Assembly (NCBI GenBank): GCA_027886175.1
Contig: JAJNNQ010000024.1
Location: 32,157,001-32,221,000 of the forward strand
Direction of reading: 5' to 3'
DNA from: Phylloscopus collybita
Lineage: Eukaryota > Chordata > Aves > Passeriformes > Phylloscopidae
Length of the DNA stretch: 64,000 nucleotides
The notes below the pieces were generated by a model. The model ran no database searches. It was not told the DNA's origin and saw only the letters and a program-made list of their open reading frames with translations. Both the position numbers and the translations under genes were made by a program. Shown here in pieces: positions 45,411-58,900 of this stretch; the first letter of the stretch is position 1, and every line of letters starts with the position of its first letter.

Positions 45411-47780
45411 GCAGCTGGGATAGAAGATAATTCTGTGATTAAGCCAGACTTCCTATCACTCCCATTTTTTAAAACAATATCATCTGAAATTATGCCCCCC
45501 ATGTCTGCCCCCTTGGTTCAACTGAAACCTTGATGGACAGATATGAAACCCTCAGGACAGTTTTTATTGCCTTTCTTACAGAACTCCTGAGTCTGAGTGG
45601 TGATGAGGGACCGAACACGAGTGCTTACCAGCTAGGCCTGTGCTTATTGTGAAGAGAAGCTATGTCTGCAAGGGAAGCTTATGAGGGGCAGGTAGTGAAT
45701 TTTTATGAGTGAATTGTGAGGAGGTGTTGACACTGGAGAAGAATTTCTCATGACCCTACCTCATTTCCTTCTTTCTATTTACCTATTAAAATCAAGTGTG
45801 CCTCCAAAATAGTCCTGCTACCTGGGGTTTCCCATTCTAGCTTGATCACCCTAGAACTGGAAGCCACAAGCTTTCTCCTTTCCATCTTTCTTGTCTGTGC
45901 CTGTAATGCCAGCTCCTCATTCCCAGTGGACTGGGACAGAAATCTGAATGTGGCACTTCTTTGCAGTAGGGAAACAACAATGCCTTGTTCTCTGAAGCAC
46001 CCTGTCACAATGGGGCAGAAAATGGATGAGTAGTTACCTTGGGGTCTCTGCTCCAGCCACTCCAGATCCATATTAACCTGCAGATATTGGCATGCTGCAC
46101 TTTGCCATTCTACCTCACAGTATCTGACCCAGCTCTCCCAGAATTGCTCTAGACAGTTCCACGCCCCAGTGCACAGAAAACATGCTGGGCAGCCTGTATG
46201 GCCTGCTCTCTTAGCTCTTGCCCTCAGCACTGAAGCATCCTTTTGGCTGCCCCAGTGTGGCCAGAACAGTGGCTCTGTGGGCCCAGCAGCTTCTGCCTCA
46301 ATGGATGCACTGTTGGAGAGTTTGTAAGGATTATAACCATTATGCATAAGCTGAAACTAGTGTGAAGACTTCCTTCCTCACTCTGTCTCCCTGGTTATGA
46401 ATTTTCCATTGACATATCCTCCAGCCTCTTGAAGGTGCCAAATATTTCATGGGCAAATGCATCTCTACAGATTACATGCTCAAGTAAAGCAACATTCAGT
46501 GGATGTAGAACATCAGCAGAACATCAGAAGTGGGTGGTGGTAATAGATGGGGGGATGCTCCTTTTGTTTCCAGATATTGCTCATGAAAAGGTTGGGGGAA
46601 ATTTGCTACAATTTGGTCAATTTATTATGACTTCCTATAGTCTGTCAAGCTTTTTCTCATCTCCAGAGCAATGTTCAGTGCTACAGAATATTTTGTTGGA
46701 CAACTAATCTGTGTAGGTGCAACACTTACCCTTTCTGATGTGTTCTACTGTGTGTCAGGGTGTGAAGAGTGTGGAAGGTTGCTCAGGGCAGTCTTTGGGC
46801 AGTGTCACAGGACACCAGCCTGGAGTTTAAAGGAGCTGCTGATGGCGTCATTCACAATCACTGGGATACTTTGCATCTTCCCAGTTCCCAGTACACGAAG
46901 TAGTGGTTTGCTGCCAGACCTCCCCCCCTTCCAAAGGAGTATGCTGACCCTACGGTGTAACTCCTGTCAAAGTGCATCACATCAGCCACTCTCCCCTAAT
47001 CCATACAGCCAGTCCTTTCATTTCAAAAGGCTGTCAGTTTGCCCTTGGTGAACCAGCATCACCCTTTCTGACCACAGTCTTGTCCTTGGTGCAGGTGGCA
47101 CTGGGTGCCCAGAGGACACAGCACCAAGGTAAGGGTGGCTGCTCTGGGGTTCACAGACTCATCCTGGTTGGTCTGCACTGCTGAGTGCAACATTAGCATT
47201 TTTCCAGCTGCCAGGAATGACAGATGAAAGACTGGTCTCATAATCACATCAGGCAATTCTTTCAGCAGCTGATGTCCTAGCACCCTTGAAGTGTATTCTA
47301 TTCAATCTCATGCACTGTAATATATTCAACCTCCCTAAATAGTATCAAGCCTGCTGCCACTTGCTGTCACTCAGTTTTACAAAACATTATGATATGTTTG
47401 GAAATCTGGGAGCAGGCTTTGCTTCTACAGGCTACAGCAAGGAAAGCTTTGAGTACTTCAGCCCCATCTAAGGCTGAGACATTCATCACTACTTTGTCTC
47501 CCCATTCCTCAGCAGACCTGTATTTTCCCTGAACTGGTTACTGGGATAGTTGCACAATCCCTTTGTCACCCATCCTCTTGCATGCAAGTTTCTCGTCTAG
47601 CTGGGCTCTAAGGCCTTTCTGATTTTGTCCTTCTGTACCCAAGCAATGCCTCCATCCTCCTTCTCCACAGCCTGTCTTTTTTTTCCAGCTATTGCACAAA
47701 TGCTTTTTACACTTGAATTAATTGTGAAGCTCCTTCCTTAGTTAGGATGAGTTTCATTCAAAATTACCAGACTTGCTGCA

Positions 47781-47864
47781 CAAAAAAAAGTTTGAAGATG
47801 CACAAAATTACTCCCTGCACAAAAAAAACCCAAAAAAACAAAAAAAAACCAAACCCCCCCCCCC

Positions 47865-47906
<42 letters not shown>

Positions 47907-47927
47907 AAGAAAGAAAGAAAGAAAAAG
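47781..47927 (+). repeat. Poly-A/poly-C/GAAA simple repeat
   Basis: A runs with C interruptions lead into a C13 run, then about 50 A residues, then five GAAA units. Low-complexity; expect assembly and length uncertainty. Confidence 0.95.
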
Positions 47928-49325
47928 TCTGCAGATGCTGTCTTGTACAGTGTTGGCCAGGGCAAACAGCTGTGCTGTGCCATTGTCTTTCTACAATGCT
48001 CTCATGCTGTAAATCAGTGGAAGAGTGACTGGTGGCACAACAGGAACTCTGGATTTCTGGCACACAAATAGTTGTCTACCTTCCTTCTCTGGTGTTACAT
48101 GAATAGGGACACAAGGGAGGCTGTCCATGCAGAAGGCCTTTGCATTCCCAAAGCCCAGGGAGCACTCTCTGACATCTCAGAGCAGTCAGCATGGCACTGC
48201 TGGAGCAGGGCAAAGTTGGTTTTATATTGAAGATGATGTTTAGGGAACTGAGTAAGAGGAAGCCAAGGAATGATGGAATGGAGTGAAGCACTGGGAGATG
48301 AGCACAGCAGAAGACGTGGCAGAGACAGTGAGTGACTCTGGAATGGAGACCTAGAGCTGTGAGGAAATGGCCCCTGTAGTGAGGTAGCCAGAGGCATTAT
48401 TGTATACCCAGAGCTTTGGGTCACTTGCTGGCAGTGTGTCTAGCAGTTAAAGCAGGAGACAGGAGGGAGCCCTGTGTGTAAGGAGAGAGAAGTATGCAAT
48501 GAAGAGTGGTCAGATCTCTGAAGGCAAAGGTGGTTGAAAAGACATTTCATAGGAGAGTCCTTGAAAGTGGTGTGGCTATGAGTGAAGCTGCTTGAAGTGA
48601 GGTGGAGTGGCCATCAGGTAGTTTTAGGTATCTTAGTGTGAGACCCCACTTTTTAGTCATGGCATCAAGACGGCAAGGTGGGCTGGGAACGGGCAGCCAT
48701 GAGGCAGAGGAGGTGAATAAACTCTAGCCTATATCCACCAAGAATGTGCAGCTCAGCACTTGCTCTCACCCAGCAGCCTTTGTCTTTTTGTCACCGTGCT
48801 CCCTCCAAAGCAGCTCTTTCATGTCCATCCAAGAGTATTCTGTGGGTACAGAGATGGCTGCCAAGCACACCGAGGTGGTGGGAACGAACAAAAAATGCTG
48901 ACAGTTTTGGAATAAATGGCATGCTGAAGGCTAATCTTGTTTCAGCAGCTAGAAACGGGACTTGGTGTGCTCTGGGCCTCTCTGTCCTGTGGATAAAGCA
49001 GAGCTTGATAGCCATTGATGAAGAGGCTGGGAAAACACCAGTGAACTTGCAAAAATTTTGGATATGCAAGTTAAAAGCAGACAGCAATACTACGAGACAC
49101 AGCACATGCTTGGAGCACCTACTCACTTTTCCTGACAGATCAGAGCTGAGAGGTAGGGAAAGACAGGAAAGGGAGGGGGATGGCAAGATAAGGAGAGGAA
49201 CAGGCGTTTTGGGCACAGCAAGAGGTTGTGCCGGTGTGCTGTGTCTTCTCTGGGCCTTTGACCTGGGCGATCTTGTTGGAAGAAGGGACAATCAGGGTGA
49301 AAGTTGAGCAAACAGAAGAGGGTAG

Positions 49326-49660
49326 ATGACTGAGGGTTTTATCGCGGGGTGGTGCTTGGCAGGCGCGGCTGGAACAGGAACTGCTGGCCGGGCTGTGCTT
49401 GCGCAAGCAGCGGCAGCTCCGGGCGGCAAAGCTGGCAGTGCCACCTCCTGGGCAGAGCTGGGGCTTGGAGCAGCTCTCGTCCCACTCTCCTGCTGCCCGG
49501 CCGGGTCATCTTGGGCAAAAGGCTGCCTTTCCTTGCACCTGGGTGTTCTCCTTAGCAAAGGGATGGCCCCCGGGAAGCCGGCGAGCAAAGTGCGTGCCCA
49601 GCTGACTGCGATCTTCCCACTGCCAAGTAAAAGAGCAGAGCTACGCTCGGGCTGACAGTC
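49326..49660. promoter_or_regulatory. CpG-raised patch in the SLC2A3-NANOG interval
   Basis: About 300 bases are visibly richer in G+C and CpG than their flanks, for example TTGCGCAAGCAGCGG near 49399-49413. There is no TATA box, exon or known motif cluster. It may be an orphan CpG island or a non-coding RNA promoter. Confidence 0.3.
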
Positions 49661-49750
49661 ACTGCTGGAGGAGAGCAGCAAGGACAAATGTTGCCTCACT
49701 ATTTCTTACCGAGTTTCTACACCCACGTTTGACATATTTATTAACTGCGG

Positions 49751-49813
49751 GTTGTTTTTTTTTTTTGTTTTTTTTGGGTTTTTTTTTGGTTTTTTTGTTT
49801 TTTTTTGTTTTTA
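49751..49813 (+). repeat. T-rich simple repeat
   Basis: T runs interrupted by G over about 60 bases, just after the CpG-raised patch. Confidence 0.95.
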
Positions 49814-50324
49814 GTAGGGACCTGTCCTGCTGCTATCTCCAGCTGCATCACAGCAGTTTTTGAGCCGTGTAGTTGCATCACATTGGCACGGAGATTGCAC
49901 TGGATATGGTAAATTCAGCATTGTCAAGTTGTAACAACCACCACAGTGAGGGAGCAGGGTGTGGTGAGGGATGATGGATGGCCTTTGAAAATTTCAATTA
50001 AGCACACCATAGGTATATTTTCTCTGGGTTATGAAAGCAACACCTTTAAGCCTGTATCTTAAATCCATGTAGGCTAGATTGCAACTGCCCCACAGGATGT
50101 GAGCAATCAACGTTTTCAGAAAGTTACTCACATCCTGCAAAACAGAAAATAGGATGCACAATTGTCGGCAGAATGAGATTTTTCACATGAATCCAAAGAG
50201 GAACATGACCAAAACACGCATTTTACACAGAACATCAGCTGTTGGAATTTATTCAGCTGCCATTCAGGGCAGCCTGCATAAAGGGCTCAGTGGAAACTGA
50301 TAAAATGCACAGGACCTTTTAAGT

Positions 50325-51655
50325 GCCACAGGCAGGTAAAACTGATGGGCATGCAAGATACAGCTGGCTCAGCTGGACTGAAGGTCTCACAGGGGCAAAT
50401 CAGAAGCAGCCTGGCCATAAGCACAAAGCAGAGGTACCTTCCTACCTGTGTTAGGTAGTGCAAGGCAGGATCCAAACCTGACCAGCCAAGGCCAACGTCA
50501 GCAAAGCCCAGTGTGGGCAGACACCACCACTGCTGCTGAAACCTGCAGGGCCTCATCCATCTCAGGAACACTTATCCATGCAGAAATGTTGAGAGGAATA
50601 CTTGCCAATATACTTCTTTATTGTGTGAAAGAGACAAAACTTTTGTGGAGCAGCATCTCACCACCTTTGTGCTCCTCCTTCTTCTCATTCAGACATTCAA
50701 GGGTGACATTCACATTGGTCATTTGTAGTTCATAGGTAATGGTGGGTGTTGTAATGCTCTGGGCACACATAAAAAAAAAGTTAGAAGTGTTATATTAGTG
50801 TAAGGTTTTGGTGTTTCCAAACACATTGTTTAGAGCCATCTTTTTTCTCTGAGCAAGTCTGATTTCTTCTTCCAAGTGTAATTGGGAAAAAAAAGGAAAT
50901 AAGAAAATAAAAATGGGGGAAAAAAGTAGAAGTAAGGGAAGAGAAACATTTTTCCTTGTGGCTGGAAAGTCCACTTCCTGACTGACTGTCTATGTGAGGA
51001 CAGAGTAGCCAAAACACAAACACCAGGGCTGACTAGAAATTAGGCTCTAGTACAGATGTAGTGCACAGTGTTGGCTCTTAAAAAGATAGTTTCAGTTTTT
51101 TTCCTTGACTGGGACTTAACCTTTTTATTAACTAAACTGAGCTGAGAGAGCATGCTTTGTCCTGCTGAAGGCAGGGTGAGAACACATTAGTGACACTTTA
51201 AAAATAGAGACCACGGAACTGTAAAGCTCCTGGGAAGCTGTGATGCACACTGGGTGTGCAGAGTGCAGGGTGCCTTTGCTTGTGCAGTGCCCTGACACGA
51301 AGGACACTGCAGAGGCAAAACACAGACCGTGGCTCCTCATCTCCTCATCATGTCTGAGATGAAGGGGAAAGAAGGGGAAAGAGGGACACAAGGGAAAGGG
51401 GTTGTAGACTCTCTGGCACAGTGCAAAGGACTGCAGGACTGGAAGTGCTGGGCAGCTGCAGTGCCAGCTGACTGGAAGATCTGGGAGCCAAAGCAATTGT
51501 ACTGGCCCTGCTCCCGGTCTCTCTGAACTGGGTGCTTCCAGGAAGGTTTTGGAGCACAGCCATCCCGAGCACACCTGTGATGTGTGAGCTGTGGGTGTGA
51601 GCACTCTGGTTGCACACACACTGCTTATTCCTGCCAGTAGTGTAATGAAAAGGTA
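50325..51655 (+). repeat. Intergenic duplicated block, copy B
   Basis: Direct-repeat partner of 43854-45410, offset 6471 bases at its start. 50325-50603 is nearly identical to copy A. The rest (50700-50830, 50936-51060, 51275-51330, 51420-51450, 51520-51655) is collinear but diverged. It lacks the segment of copy A that holds the 47-bp repeat. No coding capacity was recognised. Confidence 0.9.
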
Positions 51656-52618
51656 CAGAGTGTCCACACACCCAGCCTCCCAGCCTCGTCTAGGGAGGCT
51701 TCTGACAGCCTTGATCACAGCTTGCAGATCTGCAATTTCCTTTCTTCTGCGGGGAAACTAAAGGCAAAAGCTGAATTACTCCAATCATACAGCCATGCAG
51801 ACCAGCCCAGCTTATCAACCGAGTCAAAGTTTTCACCCAGATCTCCTGAAGGACCAAGTCCCCACACATAACTCCCAGTGTGCTCTGTTGCAAAGGGGAC
51901 ACAAAATTCCTGCTGAGCCTGTGGTTTGCCTCTACTTCTCTCGGTGCCTTGCAGGAAGAGTGCAATGCAGCACCATGGTCTCTTCCAGCAGCAGCCAGAG
52001 ACCTGAGACTGCATGTTTGCACAAGGAAGCCCCTATTGCTAGAGTTGGATGGACTGAATGCTCCTTGCCAACACTATCTTTGGGTGATTTGTCTGCATCA
52101 GTGGCCCTGGTAGTACAAAAAAGGGCCAGAATGCCAGAGATGGGTAAACTGAAGGTATGGATGAAGATGGGCTTGCATTTCCTGGACATCTCTGGGTCCT
52201 TTCTTGCACCTCAACAATCTTCTTGTGCCCCTGAACACACTTGGTCCTTCCTTCTACTATGTGGTACTTTCCCAAAAGAATACCATACTTTTATAAAAAT
52301 AAATCTTTCCTGCTTTCTTTTCATGCTGAGATTTTCACAGGCCACCAACCCCCCATGCTCTCTTCCCAGTGAGTTTAACATTACAACCCCACAAGCTGAT
52401 TACCTCTGGGCCATGAATTTCTTCCTTTCTCCTGAGGTGCCTCATTCCTGCTACAGCACAGTGCCCTGGGGGGAACGCTAGGTGTGGAGTGCAGCCCCGC
52501 TGGAGTGTGCTGACTCTGTGTTACCCTGTTTCCAGGCATGGAAACATGCCTGGCTGTGTGGCAACACGCTGGCAGCATGTGTTTCCCAGGTGCCTCATAG
52601 TTGCAAAGAGGCCATGTA

Positions 52619-52647
52619 TGCATATATATATATATATGTATGTATGG
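52619..52647. repeat. TA/TG microsatellite
   Basis: An alternating TA run of about eight units passes into TATG units. Confidence 0.9.
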
Positions 52648-55600
52648 CTGACATTCACTCCCACACCCACAATTCTTGCAAAGCTTAGATTCATCTGCAA
52701 TGTAATTCAGTAAACATCTTCCAGGGCAGCTGACAGCTCATACGGGTAAATTGTGACATGCCAAAGCATAGGGCACTCTGAAATATGAGTGCCATGCCAC
52801 CACCCCACAAAACATGCAATTCCTTCCCTCCCACCCGAATCCCTAAACACCAAGCCACAGCCCAAGCCAGACTACAGCTCAGCAGTAATTGTGTGCCTCC
52901 TGGCGTGCACCTGAGCTACAGGCTTCAGAGATAAATGATCATTCTGCAGAGTCAATGGTCTTGCTCCTGTTTTCCCTCCAGAGCTAATTCAGCTTCATGA
53001 GGGAAGCAGACTCATTGACAACCTACTTTATTAAGGCCCAGCAATGATGTGACTGATGTCCCAGGAAAGCCTGCTGAAGGACCAGCTGACATAACCAACA
53101 CTGATGAGGCAGACCTAGCTTGGCCCTTGAGCTCATCTCTGTACAGGTGAGATGACTGTGAATAATAACTGGTGGAGCTGAAGTGACACACAACCTCATC
53201 TACTTTCATCAGAGTTCCCAGAATTGTGCCTTCCAGTTCAGCCCTTTCCACCCGTCCTCACCTGCTTTGTAGGAGGTAGGGCAACTTGAGTGGAACAGGC
53301 AGTGGGAATGCCTGCAGACAAGACAGATCTCCCCCTGCATGTAAACAGAGATTAGATCCACAGATTGCTGAGAAGCAGAGAGGCTGAGATGCTGCAATTC
53401 TGGTTTGATACTTGCTTGGCAGAGAGAAGCTCGTTTATAACACTCCTATGCCTGCTGCTCTTCCCTGGGGCTTCTCTTCCCCTTCATCCCGACATTTTGC
53501 AGGGCATACAAAACAGAATGTGACCTTCTTTGTGTAATCTCACCGTAACTGTGGGCACTATTAGTAGTGCCCTTTAGCTTTAAGCACAGGTTTTCTGCAA
53601 TGCCAAGCTGGTTCTGCTTAGCCAAGGAGTGGCCAGTGCTGTACAATAACAGGGCCTTTCCTGAGCCCACATGCAGCCTCAGTCTGCCCATTCAGGAAAA
53701 CAAGATTATAAGGATTTTTGTCAAGTGCTTGAATGTCTACAAAATAATATTGCTGTTGTTTGAATTTGGTATACCTCAGCTGGCAAATGTCTATTTCTTT
53801 TGCCTACCTTTTTTTTTTTTAATTTTTTTTATTTATTTCCTCCCATGCTGTGCTTTCTAGACATCTCCCTTTGAATACTTAAAACCTTTGGGATCCTTTC
53901 TCTTCAGGTGCATGACCAGCCCCCATCTTTTCTTCTTCCTCCCTGCCCAAGCAAGATAGGTTCCTTTTGCATCACTTCTTTGTTCTCTGCGGTATTTGCA
54001 ACACCCTCCCAGCCTTGTATCACCTGTGAATTCCATTCCTCCTGGTTGTGTTTTCCCTGCCTTTTCAGCACCTAGAATGACGAAGCCTTTTGTGCTGCCG
54101 TGGCTGCAATTGAACCTGATACTTGAAAGGAGGAGAAAAGGTTGGAATAAACTGCTCTGATGATTCATCCCCGGGGCTGAAAGATTTGCTCCTTTGATAT
54201 CAGTCCCTTGATCAGGGCTCTGCTATGTTATCTCTGTCTGGGGAGACTTAATTCCTGGCACATTTGGGCTGGTGGAATCCCAGATACCAGAGCCGGTGAC
54301 TGGAAGAGGAGAACACTACATTCTTCTTCCAGCCTTAGATATGTCAGAGTCTTCAAAGTTTGATATTCCAGGGCCTATAACCCCCTTAAGGCAGCCTTTG
54401 CCTGCATTTAATGCAATTGAGAAACCTCTAACTTTCTTCCCCCCTGCCAAAATCCATCACCTGCTCTCTCTGTGACTTACACCCTTGCAGAGGTGTCCCA
54501 GCAGTCTCTTTATGTCCTGTTCTGTAGCTTTCCCTACCAGCTCACCCTCTCTTTGTCTGCCACATCCTCACAAGAGATTGAAGATCCTTTCACCGTTCTC
54601 TTATGAGACTGTGCACGGATCCACTGGTCGTGGAGCAAGGTGGGTGAAAGCCATGGAAAGAACATGGAAAAAGTATCTTGAGCTTAGTCCAATTCAAGTG
54701 TCACTGTCAAAACCTAATATCAAAGTGCTGGGTGAGTGGGATGTACTCCCAGGTACTGACAGCTGAACTGGCAGAGGAGCCATGGGGTCCTGCAGTTTTC
54801 TAAATTAGACTTAAAGGGGAATCCTTTGGAACATTGGCCTAGGAGCAAGTTTGGGGAATGTCATGCAGGGACCTCATCTCTGTAGGACCAGATGAGTTTT
54901 CCAGTGGTAGGGGAGTGTTTTCTCCATCTGCACATTTAGATCAAAGTTTAGATTAAAATGCTATGCATGACGCAAAACGGTTAAACATGATTTGAGATTT
55001 CAAGACTTCAGACAGCTCGGTGCTGTGGCAATAACCACCATAAAAAATCCTCATAGATTTTGTTAAAGAGAAGGGGAAACAGTTCAAGAAGTAAAAAAAG
55101 AAGTAAGCATTAGAAAAAACCCTCCCCTCCTTTCTGGGAGAAAATGTACTACAGATGATACTAACAGCAGTTAAAATCCATTACTGCAGGGGACTTAGAC
55201 ATGGCGGATCTGGAGTACAGCCTTGCTGTAATTTTATATGCAAACTTATTTCTTCAAAGTGAAAACTCATATTGAAGAGGGAGAAAACTCCACCTTCCAT
55301 TTCTGATGCTGGACTCTCACATCCCTTTCAGTTGCTGGCACATGCCTGGCATGGACAGACACTTCAGGAAGTGGGAAACACACAGCAGCATCAGGCTGGA
55401 TGAGAATTAGCTGTATTTACCACAACTTGTAGCCAAACAGCCAGAGAAATTGCTTTGGCTAGTAACCACAGGTGCCTTATAAACCTGAAGACAAGAGACA
55501 GAAGCTAGACAGGGCTTTGTGAAGGATGTGTGAGAGCAGAGGAGTCTACTACATTCCAAGAGATGCTGGAATGAGATTAAAAGTGGTAGATGTGTTAATA

Positions 55601-55926
55601 TTGTCCAGGCCTTCTCTTCTGCCTACACTGATCACACCTTTTTTTTTTTTTTTTGCAAAATGGGAAGTAAAATCCTACAAGTGAGACCCAGGAGACTGTG
55701 GGAGTGCTGGCATTACTAACAGATCATTTTTTCCAGTTTCATCTTCCTCTTGGCATAAGTGTCAAATTCTCCTTCTCTTTGAGGGCCTGACTGTGTGAAG
55801 GACTCCAGGAAGGATGTATGAGCAGAAAAATCCATCTCGCAGTAATGATAAACAGCTTGTCCTAAACTGCTTTGTTGGTAACCAAGTCCATTCATTTCTT
55901 GACCCTTAGAATTTTTTTCACTACAC

Positions 55927-55965
55927 AAAAAAAAAAAAAAAAAAAAAAAAGAGAGAGGAGGGGAG
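55927..55965 (+). repeat. Poly-A followed by GA-rich run
   Basis: 24 A residues are followed by GAGAGAGGAGGGG. No AATAAA upstream and no clear target-site duplication, so it is treated as a simple repeat rather than a retroposed tail. Confidence 0.9.
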
Positions 55966-58900
55966 AGACGAAGAGGATTTAAATGTATGTGTATAACATA
56001 TATGTATGGGTGTGGCACAGATTTTAGTTTTTACCTTTCACTGATTTTACTGAAAAGTTTTGCACAGTAAAATAAGTTGGGCTTTTACTACTCTGAGTAA
56101 TTTAAGAGAAGGGGCCCTCTGTTCCCTTCCTTCATGAATCAAAAGCACTTAACATGTGAAGCTGTGTCCTAAATTACATTTGCAGAAGGAAAAATTGAAG
56201 GCAGCTAGGAAATACTTACGAATGTTATTTAAGGTTTGCAGGCTTTCTAGACCCTCCCCCCCGGTCTTTTTAGGTAGGTGTTACCATAGATCCCCTTACA
56301 ACTTTCTGCCCTGAGGGGTCTTAACGTAGCTTTTTGTGGCTCTGGGTGGCTGCTATGTACAGCAAAGTACCAGTTCCGACCAGCCTTAAGCTGAAAACAG
56401 TGGGAAAAGAGAAAAGCAATCCTTTTCCTTTTCTTTCTATTTATGATCACCCAAATGAAGTTTGGATATATTCCATCAATGGGAAGTTATTTTACCCCTT
56501 TCAGAATTTTTCAGCCCAGTATGACACACCTAAAATCTCCCAAAAGGAGCAGCACATTTATGATTTTTTGGAATAAATTCTCCTTTCCCCTGCTTGCTCT
56601 TAGTTCAACAAAGCCATGTGTGTTAGCAGGCAAAAAACCCCCACAAACCTGCTGCAGACTCATTAACAATATTTATAAAGAGTACAAGGTCACTGTGACA
56701 CCAGGCAAGCACATGAAACCAACTAGATAACAGCACAGTCTCACAGAAAACAAAGAAAAAATATAGAAAATTGTAAGTCACCAAAAGAAAAGTCATCTGA
56801 GAAAAGTATGGTGCTTTAAGAGAGGCAAATTCAAGTTCAAGTTACGATTAAGGAATTAACATGCTGAACGAAGTGGTTAAAAGGGGAACAGAGCGGTAAT
56901 GTTGCAATGTGGGGATGTTTTAGCTAGTTTGCTTCTTATCCTTCCAACTGCATTATTTTTCCTTTTTTTTTTTCTCTTAAAATGTCTTTTGATTAAGCCA
57001 TTAGTATCAACAGCAATCACAACAACCCTACAAATGTTTAAACAAAGCAAGGCATCTGTTTGAGGCTTCAAAAAAAAAAAGGAGAAATATTATAAAACAG
57101 TACTATCAAAGCCTTTTTCTTAAAACAACTGTAGTAACAATCTTTGAGTGATTAACCAAAGCCATGTTCAGCATTGTCAGATAACAGTGAGTGTTTGGGC
57201 CCAGTCTGGAACAAAACAGCACCAAACCAACCAGGCTTGGTCTGATGCCAAGCCACATCTGTGTCACATGTTTGGTGGGGACATAAGCTGCTCCCTCAGA
57301 GGGGCTGCTGCTCTGAAGCCACAGGGAGTGAGGCCCTGAGGTTCCCTCAGCTGCTCTGCCCCCAGGGAGGTGACTCCCTCCCTGCTGCCCCACTCACTGG
57401 TCCGGCCATGGGGGTGGCCCTGCTCCCAGGAGTGACACCACTCTCCTCCCCAGCTGCTGTCCAGAGGGACTTTGTAGTGCAAGTGACTACACTGGTTTAT
57501 TATGGCCTCTGGGCACTTTGTAGGAAAGATCCCAGACACCTTCAGAAGCAGCTGAAATCAATGAGATCAAGTGTGAGGTGCTCAGCCAGTGAAACTCCCA
57601 ACAGCTACACAGACACCCACTGCCACCCACACCAGCACCCACGCCGTGTTTTCTGCTAGGTCTTCAGGTTCAACAATCCTAAAAGAGATGTGGATACCTC
57701 CCAGGTCTGCTGCCTTGGTTTCATATCCTAACTGCAGCTAAGGCCATGAAAATTTGAACACCAAAGTAATAGTAACAGTAACAGGCCAGGCATGAGTAAG
57801 AAGGAGAACATAACATTCTCCTTGACTGGTGGCCCTGGAGCTGCCCAGAGGGGTCCCAAGCCCTGTACAACTTCTATAAGTGATGCTTAATTAGCTAGGG
57901 CTTGAGGGCAGATGTGAGGGACAGTGATCTCAGCCCTTGTGGCACTGCAGCTCTGAAATGTAGAATGATTCAGAAGGGAGACATGAGCCCAAACAAAATG
58001 TAGAGGCTGTTGCAGCATAATTGACATATTCAGGATGTTCTTGGGTTTCTATTGAGTCAGATGTGCTCAAAACCCCTTTTTTGCTTTAAGCTTTTGAAGT
58101 AAGTTTAACATAAAAATCTGCTGGTTTTGTGCAGATATATCCCAATGCCTGCAGTTTGTAAAGTAAGAAAGTGTTTCATGCAAAGAGAAAACATAAAACT
58201 CAGTGCCAAGTTAAAGAGACTCTAGCCAGGTCCCTAGCTCTCTCCAGCCTGCACCTCATGGGAAAGAGTCTCTACAGGCAGGGAAGCCAGGACTGTGACC
58301 TGCCATGGGGCACAGAGCAGCAGCACAAGTCCTGGTAGAAGTGGTGTTCTATGTCCTTTTAAACTGACTTAAATTCTACTTCCTATTCCTGGTGCTTTCC
58401 CCCATCTGTCTGTGTCTTCTCTCTGCTGGTACTTGAACACTCACAGCAAGCAGGTGCCCCTCTCTGGCCCCCTGGCAGGTACTGAGATGCTTGGGATGAG
58501 CACAGGCTTGGGATGAAAGCAGCAAGAAGCATTTGTGAAGTAATGAGGCACAGAGGGGTGAAAGGACCATCCATTTGAAATCATTTTACACTTCTGTGGA
58601 TCAGCACCTTCAGCTCTGAGCTTCTGACAGGAGGCATGCACGTGTCCTGGGGCCAAAGCTGTGTGGGTTCTAGCAAGAAATATTTTAATTAACTCTGGGA
58701 CTTCTATCCCTCTATTGAGAAATGGACATTAGCGAGAGACTCTCAATGTCTTTTGAAATTAAACTAATAAAATTTTCCTAAGTCAGGGCAGAGCAGAACT
58801 TGCAGACAAAAGGGGACAGAAACAAGCCCAATCTGCAGGCCCACAGTGAATTCTGCAGCTCGCTCACTTACCTTCAGTTATTTAATGAGCAGCTCTGCAG

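Larger units (their letters stand above)
45411..50324. other. Intergenic between the duplicated blocks
   Basis: No supported gene. It contains the A/C-rich simple repeat at 47781-47927, a CpG-raised patch at 49326-49660 and a T-rich run at 49751-49813. Larger open frames (45775-46347 minus, 48744-49307 plus) show no domain or splice evidence. Confidence 0.5.

Noticed and set aside
45775..46347. 190-codon minus-strand open frame after block A
   Set aside because: No family recognised, and block B has no equivalent frame downstream.
48744..49307. 187-codon + strand open frame
   Set aside because: No recognisable domain or splice signals, and a low-complexity Arg/Glu end from a purine-rich tract.
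44060..50571. Shared minus-strand peptide in both duplicated blocks (43786-44100 and 50287-50571)
   Set aside because: The peptides match only because the DNA there is nearly identical. The frame is not extended or conserved in the diverged parts.
51795..52481. 228-codon + strand open frame next to duplicated block B
   Set aside because: Long for its base composition but with no domain, no homology I can name and no splice context. Cross-species substitution patterns would settle it.
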